In this document: piece by piece, positions 43,451 through 51,926 of the stretch
How positions within the stretch are numbered: position 1 is the first letter of the stretch
How the letters are laid out: every line of letters starts with the position of its first letter
NCBI RefSeq assembly: GCF_029854705.2
Contig: NZ_CP139035.1
Span: 1,178,001-1,242,000, forward strand
DNA length: 64,000 nt
DNA from: Akkermansia sp. N21116
Lineage (GTDB): Bacteria; Verrucomicrobiota; Verrucomicrobiia; Verrucomicrobiales; Akkermansiaceae
Direction: 5' to 3'
Position numbers and translations under genes: made by a program
The notes under the pieces: generated by a model
The model's input: only the letters and a program-made list of their open reading frames with translations
Told to the model about the DNA's origin: nothing
The model's database searches: none

Positions 43451-44299
43451 TTAAAGCTCAATGTTGTCAATGAGGCGGACATCTCCGAAGAAAACGGCCA
43501 ATGCCATGAGGGCGGGAGAGCTATGGTCGTTATTGTCGAGGGATTGCATGGTTTCTGCGTGGACGATTTCGATGTAGTCCACTTGAGTGTTGGGAACGGA
43601 TGCAATTGTTTCCAAGGCATTGCGGCGGATGGTATCGAGGGATTCCCCTGCGGAGTATTCGTTACGGGCCTGGAGGAGGAGCTTGCGGAGAACCGGTGCT
43701 GCCTTTTTCTGATCGGGCGTTAGGCGGGCATTGCGGGAAGAGAATGCTAGTCCGTTGTCGGCACGGACGATTTCCACACCGTGGATAGTAACCGGAATAT
43801 CGAGGTCGCGTACCATGCGGCGGATGATAGCCAGTTGCTGGAAGTCCTTTTTACCGAAGATGGCATCCGTTGGTTGGACAATATTGAAGAGTTTGGCGAC
43901 GACGGTACAGACCCCGGTGAAGTGGCCGGGGCGGGAAGCTCCGCAGAGTTTAGTGGAGAGACTGTTTTCTTCAATGGCGATACTGCGGTCCGGGGAGTAC
44001 ATGATTTCCGGAGTTGGCGTGAAAACGTAATCGACTCCGGCATTTTGGCAAATGGCGAGATCACTGTCGAGAGTACGGGGATAGGTAGCCAGGTCGTTCG
44101 TATTGTCGAACTGGATTGGGTTGACGAAAATGCTGGCGACGACGATGCCTGTTTCTTCCGCCATTTTTCTGGCTTCCACGAGGAGATTCTTGTGCCCTTC
44201 ATGGAGGGCGCCCATCGTAGGAACGAGAACGATTCTTTTTCCCTGTCGAACAGAGTTGAGCTGTTCACGCAATTCTTCCTTACTCGAATAGCTTTGCAT
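43451..44299 (-). CDS. panC: pantothenate synthetase
   Basis: This 282-residue enzyme starts MQSYSSKEEL; an in-frame GTG at 44338 would add 13 residues and is less likely. Motifs: LVPTMGALHEGHKNLL (the HxGH nucleotide site), IFVNPIQFDNTNDLATYPRT, FGKKDFQQLAIIRRMV and AFSSRNARLT. It joins pantoate and beta-alanine using ATP in coenzyme A synthesis. It is divergent from ompH. The downstream ABC ATPase is probably co-transcribed. Confidence 0.96.
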   Translation of the reverse strand: MQSYSSKEELREQLNSVRQGKRIVLVPTMGALHEGHKNLLVEARKMAEETGIVVASIFVNPIQFDNTNDLATYPRTLDSDLAICQNAGVDYVFTPTPEIMYSPDRSIAIEENSLSTKLCGASRPGHFTGVCTVVAKLFNIVQPTDAIFGKKDFQQLAIIRRMVRDLDIPVTIHGVEIVRADNGLAFSSRNARLTPDQKKAAPVLRKLLLQARNEYSAGESLDTIRRNALETIASVPNTQVDYIEIVHAETMQSLDNNDHSSPALMALAVFFGDVRLIDNIEL

Positions 44300-44414
44300 G
44301 GGCTCAGGTTGCTTCCGTGATGACAAAAGTTCAATCACGAAATACGCCTGACTTGTATTGACGAATGTCCATGTACGTGTAAAATGCCCGACACGTCAAG
44401 ATATACGAAAGATT

Positions 44415-45062
44415 ATGAAATTTTTTAATACTACTCTGATTGCCGCCGCTGCCTTGGGAATGGTAAGTGCCGCCCACGCTGAATTGAAAGTTGCCACTGT
44501 TGATGTTCAGCAGGTCTTCAAAGATTACTATAAGACGCATGAAGCTCAGAAGGAAGTGAACAATGTCCGTAAGGAAATCGAAGCCGAAAACGCCACCCGC
44601 ATGGAAAAGGTGAAGGCTATTGAAAAGGAACTGCAGGACATCAAAAAGCGAGGAGAAGATCCTTCCCTGAGTGATAAGGCCAAACAGAGTTTGGGCGAGC
44701 AATTTCAGTTGAAGCAGAACGAAGGTATTGCTCTGGAGAAAGCCCGTCGTGAATTCGTGGAACGCAAGAGTCGTTCCCTCAACGAAACCGTACAACTCAA
44801 AATGTCGGCTATTATTGAAGAAATCAACAAGGTTGCTACCGACAAGGCAACGTCCGGCAAGTTCGATCTTGTGCTCGACAAGAGTGCTGTGAGCGCAGCT
44901 CAGACGAAGGTTTTCCTTTACACCAATCCTTCCATGGACATTACCGCCGAGGTGAAAAAGGAACTCAACGCTTCTGCTCCTGCCGGCTTTGATCCGGAAA
45001 AGGACTCTGTGGACATTCAGGTGCCCGCTGCTGCCGCTCCAGCTCCGGCTCCCGCCAAGTAA
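44415..45062 (+). CDS. OmpH/Skp-type periplasmic chaperone
   Basis: The 215-residue product has a signal (MKFFNTTLIAAAALGMVSAA, cut near AHAELKV). The mature protein begins VATVDVQQVFKDYYKTHEAQ and has long coiled helices (KEVNNVRKEIEAENATRMEK; QLKQNEGIALEKARREFVER). The end is Ala/Pro-rich. Skp-type trimers hold unfolded outer-membrane proteins in the periplasm. An earlier in-frame start at 44358 lacks a signal. It is followed 33 nt later by lpxD, a common pairing in Gram-negative genomes, so an outer membrane is implied. Confidence 0.92.
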   Translation: MKFFNTTLIAAAALGMVSAAHAELKVATVDVQQVFKDYYKTHEAQKEVNNVRKEIEAENATRMEKVKAIEKELQDIKKRGEDPSLSDKAKQSLGEQFQLKQNEGIALEKARREFVERKSRSLNETVQLKMSAIIEEINKVATDKATSGKFDLVLDKSAVSAAQTKVFLYTNPSMDITAEVKKELNASAPAGFDPEKDSVDIQVPAAAAPAPAPAK

Positions 45063-45095
45063 AAAGTATTTGTTTAGCCCCCGGCTACGTGAATC

Positions 45096-46130
45096 ATGAA
45101 ACTTGATCTTGACTCATTGGTGACATTAACGGGGGGAACTGTCCTTTCAGGCGATCCCGGTGTTCTGATTACCGGGGTCGCTTCTTTGAAGGAAGCCTGC
45201 CGTGAGGAGGCTTCCTTCCTTGGAAACGAGAAATACTTTCACGATTTTCTGGAGACGAAGGCCGGACTTGTACTCGTGCCGCCGTCCCTGCCGAAGTATC
45301 CGGAAGGGGTTGTCCTCGTCGAAGTGGAAAACCCCTCCCTGGCTTTCAACTCGCTTGTTAATTACTTTCAGGCGAGTTCCTACCGTTTTACCCCGGGTAT
45401 TCATCCGACGGCCGTGGTGGATTCCTCCGCTCAGTTGGATCCCGATATGGTGAGAATCGGTCCTCATGTCACCATTGGTGCGCATGTCGTGATTGGCAAA
45501 GGCTCTGATATCGGTCCGGGATGTGTGATTGGAGATGGTGCTGTTTTAGGTGAAAATTGCCGATTGCATTCCAATGTGACTATTCGTGAACGCTGCCGTC
45601 TTGGTAACCGTGTTGTGATTCAGCCCGGAGCTGTGATCGGCTCGGACGGATTCGGTTTCCTGATGGGAGAGGATGGCCGTTACGTAGGCATTGACCAAGT
45701 TGGTATTGTGGAACTTGGAGACGATGTGGATGTCGGTGCCAATACGACAATAGATCGTGCCAGGTTTGGTCGTACGGTAATCGGGGAAGGAACCAAGATC
45801 GACAATCTTGTCCAGATCGGACATAATGTCCAGATTGGCAAACATTGCGTGATCGTGTCCCAATCCGGCATAGCAGGCAGCACGGTCTTCGGTGACTATT
45901 GTACGGTCGCCGCACAGGTAGGTATTACCGGACATTTGAAGATTGGCAACAAAGTTACGCTGGCTGCCAGGTCTGGTGTCATGAACGACCTTGAGGACAA
46001 CAGTATTTATTGGGGAACTCCTGCCGTTCCCTTCAAGGATGCCAGCCGCCAGTATGCTGCTATCCGTAAATTGCCGGGGATGCTCAAGGAACTGAAGGCC
46101 TTGAAGAAAACATTCTTGAGCGAGGATTGA
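45096..46130 (+). CDS. lpxD: UDP-3-O-acylglucosamine N-acyltransferase
   Basis: At 344 residues the length matches LpxD. An N-terminal uridine-binding domain (about 1-100, ending AVVDSSAQLDPDMVRIGPHV) leads into a left-handed beta helix of hexapeptide repeats, with the catalytic His in VQIGHNVQIGKHCV and the GDYCTVAAQVGITGHLKIG segment. It adds the second acyl chain in lipid A synthesis at the cytosolic face of the inner membrane. With ompH it points to a lipopolysaccharide-bearing outer membrane. Start is supported by position of the N-terminal domain. Confidence 0.96.
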   Translation: MKLDLDSLVTLTGGTVLSGDPGVLITGVASLKEACREEASFLGNEKYFHDFLETKAGLVLVPPSLPKYPEGVVLVEVENPSLAFNSLVNYFQASSYRFTPGIHPTAVVDSSAQLDPDMVRIGPHVTIGAHVVIGKGSDIGPGCVIGDGAVLGENCRLHSNVTIRERCRLGNRVVIQPGAVIGSDGFGFLMGEDGRYVGIDQVGIVELGDDVDVGANTTIDRARFGRTVIGEGTKIDNLVQIGHNVQIGKHCVIVSQSGIAGSTVFGDYCTVAAQVGITGHLKIGNKVTLAARSGVMNDLEDNSIYWGTPAVPFKDASRQYAAIRKLPGMLKELKALKKTFLSED

Positions 46131-46191
46131 TTCTCCTCTTCCCCAAGATGGAAATCCTTTTTATTCCGCATGAGACGGACTTCAGGAAACT

Positions 46192-46749
46192 ATGGACACA
46201 GCTCATTTGTCATCTCTCCTGACGGGGTATTCATCGCCTTTCCCCGAAGAAAGTATTGCACGGTTGCGTATGCTCTCTCTTTTGGAAAAAGGGAAGGATG
46301 CCTGGAATCGTGTTCATTACGAACCGGGGCATTTTACGGCTAGTGCGTATGTGTTGAATCCGGTTGACTGGCGTGTGGCAATGGTGTTTCACAGGCATTT
46401 GAAGCGTTGGTTGCAACCGGGGGGGCATGCGGAGGATTCCGATGCAACGATTGAGGCTTCCGCCCGCCGGGAATTGCTGGAGGAGACTGGTTTGGATCCC
46501 CGCGGGAAGTGGGAACTGCTGGATTTGGATATTCACGTGATCCCTGCAAGACCCGGACAGCCGGCTCATGAGCATTTCGACTTGCGCTTCCTGTGCCTTC
46601 CTTCACAGGAAATCCTTCCTGAACTCTGTGCGGCGGATGATGCCGAGGCCGCTTGTTGGCAGCCGATGGAATTGTTGCGGAAAAGCGACGAAGTCGGAAT
46701 GCGGCGCATTTACGTCAAATTGGCTGAGTTCATCGGATCTATCCATTAA
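46192..46749 (+). CDS. Nudix hydrolase
   Basis: This 185-residue protein has the Nudix box spread over GGHAEDSDATIEASARREL plus LEETGL, matching the G-x5-E-x7-REUxEExGU consensus. The following HIPARPGQPAHEHFDLRFLC resembles the HxH segment of related Nudix proteins acting on NDP-sugars or dinucleotides. It lacks a signal peptide and so would be cytosolic. The substrate is not predictable from the sequence. It starts 61 nt after lpxD and may be in the same operon. Confidence 0.9.
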   Translation: MDTAHLSSLLTGYSSPFPEESIARLRMLSLLEKGKDAWNRVHYEPGHFTASAYVLNPVDWRVAMVFHRHLKRWLQPGGHAEDSDATIEASARRELLEETGLDPRGKWELLDLDIHVIPARPGQPAHEHFDLRFLCLPSQEILPELCAADDAEAACWQPMELLRKSDEVGMRRIYVKLAEFIGSIH

Positions 46750-46935
46750 TGAGAGAAGAGTCATTTGAACTCCGGCCTATCTGCGATAGGGATGACTCAT
46801 TTGCCTGACCAACATTGGACGGTCTTCATCGGAAATTATCGGAGGACTCTGAAAAGCCTTTAAGATAAATCAGCGAGGGCGCGACCAGGAAGGGCTGCCT
46901 TCGTTTCTGTTCCCGGAGGAAGATAGGGTATGTTT

Positions 46936-47844
46936 TTATTTGGCAATTCTGAGAATGCGTTTGTCAACCATGGAGGGAAGCCAGATGACAGCGTCTTTGA
47001 TGATGAAGTCGGCTGGTCCGTTGGCTGGAACCGACGTGGCGTTTTGTAGGGTGCCTGGGTCAGTCATTGAAACTTTTTTGACGGCGCCGGGTTTGTTGTT
47101 GGCTTCCCAGTCGCTGAAGTAAAGGACACCGTCTTCTTTGGCAAGACCGTCATATTGTCCTGGTTGAGAGACGATAGTAGAGACATCACCTGTTTGCAGA
47201 TTGACGGCTTTGATTTGTCCCTGGGGTTTTCCGTCGGCAGTAGCATATTCGGCGACATAGAGGATATCCCTGTCGCAGACGAGGCCATTGGGGCTGGAGA
47301 GGGGGCGTTTGGTCCTGAATTCGATATATTTGCCGGAGGCCGGGTCAACGGTAAAGAGTTTGTTGATATCGGTGGCCGAGGCATAGAGGATGCCGTTTTC
47401 TTCTGCCAAATCATTGAGAAAGACCATTTTTTCCCGGGATAAGTCAATGTTTTTAACCTGTTTGCCGGTTTTGATGTCGATGCCGACGATACGATCAATG
47501 TCAGTGACGTAGAGAATGTCTCCTTCAATGACAGCTCCCTTGGGGGCATCCAGTTTCACGTCGGGGAAAGCATTGGGAGAGATGATTTGGCCGGACTTAT
47601 CGATCGTTGCAATGAATCCGTCGCCATCCTTGACCGTGGGAGTCATTTCCTTGCCGATGCATGCCGTATAGAAAATGCCATCTTTTTCAGCGACGCTTTC
47701 CGGGTGCCCTGGCAGTTCTGTTTGGCTTAAAATGCTTCCGGATCCCTGAGGGAGGGCAGGTGTCTCGGAGTATGAGGCTACCGGCACCATAAGCCCTAGG
47801 ATCAGGCTCCATTTGGCTATAAAGGTCGGAGAATCTATCTTCAT
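46936..47844 (-). CDS. secreted beta-propeller protein
   Basis: This 302-residue protein starts MKIDSPTFIAKWSLILGLMV (the frame continues to a TTG 9 nt upstream). A signal peptide ends near SYSETPA. The mature part has repeated strands with DGIFYTACIGKE, EGDILYVTDIDRIVGIDI, ENGILYASATDINKLFTVD and CDRDILYVAEYATADGK, so a six- to seven-bladed propeller of the SMP-30/NHL-like kind is likely. No metal or catalytic set is convincing. It lies after the haem-protein operon on the same strand, 130 bp from its last gene. Confidence 0.7.
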   Translation of the reverse strand: MKIDSPTFIAKWSLILGLMVPVASYSETPALPQGSGSILSQTELPGHPESVAEKDGIFYTACIGKEMTPTVKDGDGFIATIDKSGQIISPNAFPDVKLDAPKGAVIEGDILYVTDIDRIVGIDIKTGKQVKNIDLSREKMVFLNDLAEENGILYASATDINKLFTVDPASGKYIEFRTKRPLSSPNGLVCDRDILYVAEYATADGKPQGQIKAVNLQTGDVSTIVSQPGQYDGLAKEDGVLYFSDWEANNKPGAVKKVSMTDPGTLQNATSVPANGPADFIIKDAVIWLPSMVDKRILRIAK

Positions 47845-47974
47845 CGGTCTCAATGTTGCCTTACCTACATAAGGCCTTGGTAAAAATCCGTCAAGAAGTA
47901 AAAGAACCTATCTGGGCAGACTGCCTTGATGGGAACTTGTCCGTCCAGCTTTCGTAAGGTGACGACTTTTTACT

Positions 47975-49108
47975 TTAAATGAGAGGGTGAAAGGCGGAGG
48001 AACCTGCTGAGTTGACGGCGATGGCGTCGATTTCCACCAGCCATCCGGGACGGCAGACAGGGGCTTTGACTATGATGTGTGGGATTTGTCCGAGGGGAGA
48101 CTTGTCCAGGATTTTACTGACGATTCCGGCGTCCGCCCAGTCGCGAAGGTAGACGGTTGCCTGTTTGAGATCTTCCAGTCTTCCTTGGTGGTTTGTCATG
48201 AGGGCTTGAATGTTTTCCAGTGTCCGGATGGTTTGGAGATTCACATCGCCGGGATGAACGATTTCGCCGGCGGCATCGATACTGGCAGTGCCCGAGATGA
48301 AGTAGCGGGAGCGGTCTCCGTAGATTATTCTGGTGCCGCGTTCGAAGGCGACATTGTACAAATGGGTAGGGGAAAGGTGATCCAACGCTTCCATGTATTC
48401 GACTTGCGTGGGAACATGACCGATTTGTCCCCAGCTGTCCATGTGAATGAGACGGGCCGGATGTTCGCTTTGACCTTCGATGCCGGTGCTGGCGATAAAA
48501 TGGGTGTCTTTGGTCAACCCGTAGCGGGAGAATGTTTCGTTACGTCCGTTGACGAGTCCGGCGTAGTTGTTGTCCACATCGCGGCAGTAGATCCACGTAC
48601 GGTGGATGAGGTCGGATACGGGGGTATGGAAGCGGGCGGCTACGGAGTCGAGCCAGGCGAATTCTTCATGGGTTTGGTCATGGCTTCCCTGGGAACGGAG
48701 AGAGGTTTTGCCTGTGAGCAACATAGTATAGTGCTGCCATTTGACCATGAGAAGCGAGCCTTGTTCATCCCGATAGATTTGTTTGTCGGAAGATCCATCG
48801 ATATGCCATGCTTCCAAGGCTATTTTGGCTCCGTTGGCGGGCGCTTGTCCGATGCAAGTGACGTAGGACCGACGATTGCCGAGGAGTTGCTTGAGGAGGC
48901 TTGTTTGCCGGGTGGCATCGCTCAAGTGGAAGCGGAGAAGGAGCTCGTTCTTATCGCCGCCGCAACGTTCATCGTATTCGGCAAGCAACCGTGCAGCTTC
49001 TTCTTCGAAACTCTCGCCGGGAGTGGCTGTCATGCAATAGAATCGTTCGTCCGTCGAAGCCGTACTTGTCCATGCTGAGGCAGAAGGCGCTGTGGATAGC
49101 GTACTCAT
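47975..49108 (-). CDS. RidA/YjgF-fold protein, chorismatase-like
   Basis: The 377-residue product starts MSTLSTAPSAS; an upstream ATG adds 16 residues. There is no signal peptide. The C-terminal half looks like a YjgF-type trimeric fold (ISGTASIDAAGEIVHPGDVN, LEDLKQATVYLRDWAD), and the preceding RTWIYCRDVDNNYAGLVNGR, FSRYGLTKDTHFIASTGIEG resembles the FkbO/Hyg5 chorismatase family. Those enzymes hydrolyse chorismate; a role here is unclear. It is the last gene of an operon of secreted haem and propeller proteins, beginning 31 nt after the cytochrome gene. Confidence 0.6.
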   Translation of the reverse strand: MSTLSTAPSASAWTSTASTDERFYCMTATPGESFEEEAARLLAEYDERCGGDKNELLLRFHLSDATRQTSLLKQLLGNRRSYVTCIGQAPANGAKIALEAWHIDGSSDKQIYRDEQGSLLMVKWQHYTMLLTGKTSLRSQGSHDQTHEEFAWLDSVAARFHTPVSDLIHRTWIYCRDVDNNYAGLVNGRNETFSRYGLTKDTHFIASTGIEGQSEHPARLIHMDSWGQIGHVPTQVEYMEALDHLSPTHLYNVAFERGTRIIYGDRSRYFISGTASIDAAGEIVHPGDVNLQTIRTLENIQALMTNHQGRLEDLKQATVYLRDWADAGIVSKILDKSPLGQIPHIIVKAPVCRPGWLVEIDAIAVNSAGSSAFHPLI

Positions 49109-49139
49109 GTTAGGAGAGGAAAGATGGCGGATAGATGAT

Positions 49140-50963
49140 TCAGAGAGAACGAACATAATCGACGAGATCGTTAATTTGTTGTTCCGTCAGGTTGCTTGTC
49201 GTGCCGCGTATGTCTCCCTTGTTGTACTTGGTAATGACTTCCTTGATGGATGTGGTGCGACCGTCGTGCATGTAGGGGGCGGTGCGCCAGACTTCGACCA
49301 GGGAGGGGACGAGTACTTTTTTACCTTCGTCCAATCCTTTGGTGGTACCTGTTGCAACAAGTTGCTTGGTGGTGAAATACGGGTGGGGGTGGCACTGGAT
49401 ACATCCGGCGGATTTGAAGACGTCTTTGCCGCGCCTGGCGGAATCGGACAGAGAGCCTCTTTCAACGCCCGGCGCATGGCATTGGGCGCAGTTCTCCTTT
49501 TTAGTCTGTGCTTTGGAGGGCTTGTCTGCCAGCAGAAGAGGACTGGGTTGTTCCTTCATGTTGAGGAGGTATTCGTTGACACATTCCACATGGTCTTTGT
49601 CCGGGTTGATGAACTGGATGTGGATGAATCCGGAATTGACGGCTACTTCGGCGGATGCCCGGACCCCCAGGGACATGACGGGGCTTGTCCTGTGGGAAAT
49701 GAACATACTACGCGTATTCTTCGGGTTGCCCATGCCATCGTTGAGCAAGTCCCAGTCGAGGCCGTCTACACGGGCGTCCGGGTGGCATGATGCACAGCTC
49801 TGCCATTCCTGAAAGCAAAGAGTGGCATCGTTGAAGTATTGTTCGCCGAGGCGTTCCCGGGATGTGTCTCCGGCATCGGGGAGTTTGACTTCGCGGGGTT
49901 CGGCGTATTCCTTCAAAGGCAGAGTGACGACATTGTCGGAGAAGTAACCGGCGGAGTAGAGATTGGTACCGTCCGTTGCCACGGATCTGGGGCCGTTGAG
50001 GGGGAGGCGGTGGCGGGTACGGATGCCGTTGAGGAAGCCGAGGCTTTCCGATGTTTTTTCTCCTTCTTTCAAACCGGCGATTTTTGAAACCAGGCCGGGG
50101 AAGTCGATGATACTGGCTTCATGGGTACCGGCGTGTGTGGTGATGAGTTTTTTCCCATCCGGGGTGAATTGAACTCCCCATGGATTGGCGGCTCCCTGGT
50201 TGGTGTCGTCCAGCAGGATGGCGTGGTGGTGTTCCGGCCGGGAGGTATCGAAAATGGTGACGGCATTGGTATTCATCCATCCGCGGTCCAGCTGGGTGGT
50301 GGGTACTTGGTAACGGCTGAGAATATGGGTGATGGCCAGGTATTTTCCATCGGGGCTCATTGCCATGCCGCGGACGCCCTGAGAACCGTTATCGAGGGGG
50401 AAATGGGTAACTTTATTACCTTCAAACCGGGTGAGCTCCGCTGCGGTGAAATCTCCGTCTGCCGGGCCTGCGGGAAGGTGGTTGGCGGCCCAGAGGGTTT
50501 TCCCGTCCGGTGAGATGGCAAGAGCTACTGGTTCGCGGGGGACGGTCAGGGTTTTGACGACTTCTTTTTTGTCGAGGTCGATAACGGAAATCGTACTGCT
50601 GAAGCGGTTGGGAACATACAAGGTTTTTTCGTGCTTGACCGGGGACATGGGGGTGTGACCGACGGCTATGTCCCCCAGAATTTTACCTTCTTTCAAATCA
50701 ATGATGGCAACTTTGCCGGCCGGTCCTCCCATGGAGATATAGGCCGTGTCTCCATCCAGGCAGAATCCGTTGGGGGGAGCGGAGAGGGTAATCCCTTGCC
50801 GGATGGTGTTGGTGGAGGGATCAAGGAAGACCAGATTTTTAGAATCCCTGTTGGCGATGGCAATACCGCCCTTGTAGGGTTGCAGGGCGACAGGGGTGGC
50901 GGAACCGGCTCCGAAAGCTTGACTGATCAGAATGCCGGCGAGAAGAAGTGAAGACAGTTTCAT
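49140..50963 (-). CDS. secreted beta-propeller plus c-type cytochrome (peroxidase-like)
   Basis: This 607-residue protein has a signal (MKLSSLLLAGILISQAFG, cut near GAGSATP). Residues about 30-350 form a YVTN-type beta-propeller (PVKHEKTLYVPNRFSSTISV, GKTLWAANHLPAGPADG). The C-terminal part has three haem-binding CxxCH motifs: CASCH, CAQCH and CIQCH, the last with the KSAGCIQCHPHPYF context and a Met-containing tail as in di-haem cytochrome c peroxidases. It would work in the periplasm or outside, oxidising a substrate or reducing peroxide. It follows the propeller gene by 9 nt. Confidence 0.85.
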   Translation of the reverse strand: MKLSSLLLAGILISQAFGAGSATPVALQPYKGGIAIANRDSKNLVFLDPSTNTIRQGITLSAPPNGFCLDGDTAYISMGGPAGKVAIIDLKEGKILGDIAVGHTPMSPVKHEKTLYVPNRFSSTISVIDLDKKEVVKTLTVPREPVALAISPDGKTLWAANHLPAGPADGDFTAAELTRFEGNKVTHFPLDNGSQGVRGMAMSPDGKYLAITHILSRYQVPTTQLDRGWMNTNAVTIFDTSRPEHHHAILLDDTNQGAANPWGVQFTPDGKKLITTHAGTHEASIIDFPGLVSKIAGLKEGEKTSESLGFLNGIRTRHRLPLNGPRSVATDGTNLYSAGYFSDNVVTLPLKEYAEPREVKLPDAGDTSRERLGEQYFNDATLCFQEWQSCASCHPDARVDGLDWDLLNDGMGNPKNTRSMFISHRTSPVMSLGVRASAEVAVNSGFIHIQFINPDKDHVECVNEYLLNMKEQPSPLLLADKPSKAQTKKENCAQCHAPGVERGSLSDSARRGKDVFKSAGCIQCHPHPYFTTKQLVATGTTKGLDEGKKVLVPSLVEVWRTAPYMHDGRTTSIKEVITKYNKGDIRGTTSNLTEQQINDLVDYVRSL

Positions 50964-50972
50964 GGTATGCTC

Positions 50973-51902
50973 CTATCGTACGGGTTGCTGGGTGAGAATG
51001 TTTTTATCCAATACTTGGACAGAGGAAATACGGGCGGCGATGGAAGGAGTACTTTTCCAGATAATTTTTTTGTCCGGGGTTACTTCCAGGACTGCCGGCC
51101 CTTTGGCTCCTCCGTGTCCCCCCCAGTTGGTGATGACAGTGTTGCCGTTGGGGAGACGTTGGAGTCCGGTGGCGAGGCCGATGGTTACGTCCGGAAGATC
51201 GTTTTTCCCGATTTCCCAGACGATATCGTTGGCAGGGTTGACTTCGATAATGCGGTGGGCGCTTCCTCCTGCAATGAGAGTGTTGCCGTTGGGGAGTCTG
51301 ACGGCGGTAAATCCCCCTTCCGGGAATGTACGGATGACTTTGCCGGTGGCATCTACCTCCATGACTTTACCGTCCTGGATCTGCCTGGTGATGAGGTAGG
51401 TTCCAGTGGGCGTTTTACGGATCTGACGGAAGGTAGAATGTTTTCCGCCAAGATTTTTTAATTCGACGGATTTGACGATGTCGCCTGTCTTGCGGTCGAT
51501 TTCCCGGATGAAGGAAATGCCGTCATGGCTTTCCCCGACCAGGATTTTTCCTCCGGGCAGGGGCTGGCAGGTGTGGATTTCTCCCTTTTTGCCATTGAGA
51601 AGGGGCGGTGACCATTCCCAGATAATTTTACCTCCTTTGCCTGAAGCAAAATCGGGTTGAATTTCCCGGATGAATCCCGCCTTGCTGGAATGGAGGATGT
51701 TGCCATTTTCCAGCATGACGGAGTCGGATACTTCATCCGGAATGGGCCAGTTCCATTTTTCGCGGCATTGATCGTCGACGATAGCGATTTTTCCGAATCC
51801 GCATCCGGACAGCAGGAATTGCCTGGCCGTTTCTTCCGCCCGGCAACTCCATGAGGAGAAACCGGCCAGTAGAAGAAGGATGCTGATGGTGCTACGTTTC
51901 AC
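50973..51902 (-). CDS. secreted beta-propeller protein (PQQ/arylsulfotransferase-like)
   Basis: This 309-residue protein starts MKRSTISILLLLAGFSSWSC, so it is a lipoprotein or signal peptidase I substrate. The blades have repeated phrases (LENGNILHSSKAGFIREI, LPGGKILVGESHDGISFI, LPNGNTLIAGGSAHRIIEV, LPNGNTVITNWGGHGGAKGP) that resemble arylsulfotransferase and PQQ-like propellers. No catalytic His or Asp set is certain. It starts 24 nt after the large SUMF1/haem gene and ends 9 nt before the cytochrome gene. Confidence 0.75.
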   Translation of the reverse strand: MKRSTISILLLLAGFSSWSCRAEETARQFLLSGCGFGKIAIVDDQCREKWNWPIPDEVSDSVMLENGNILHSSKAGFIREIQPDFASGKGGKIIWEWSPPLLNGKKGEIHTCQPLPGGKILVGESHDGISFIREIDRKTGDIVKSVELKNLGGKHSTFRQIRKTPTGTYLITRQIQDGKVMEVDATGKVIRTFPEGGFTAVRLPNGNTLIAGGSAHRIIEVNPANDIVWEIGKNDLPDVTIGLATGLQRLPNGNTVITNWGGHGGAKGPAVLEVTPDKKIIWKSTPSIAARISSVQVLDKNILTQQPVR

Positions 51903-51926
51903 GGACTGGAACGGGTAGAATATTCC

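Noticed and set aside
48077-49078. 333-codon rightward frame antisense to the RidA-fold gene
   Set aside because: No start signal, no motif, and full overlap with the better supported minus-strand gene.
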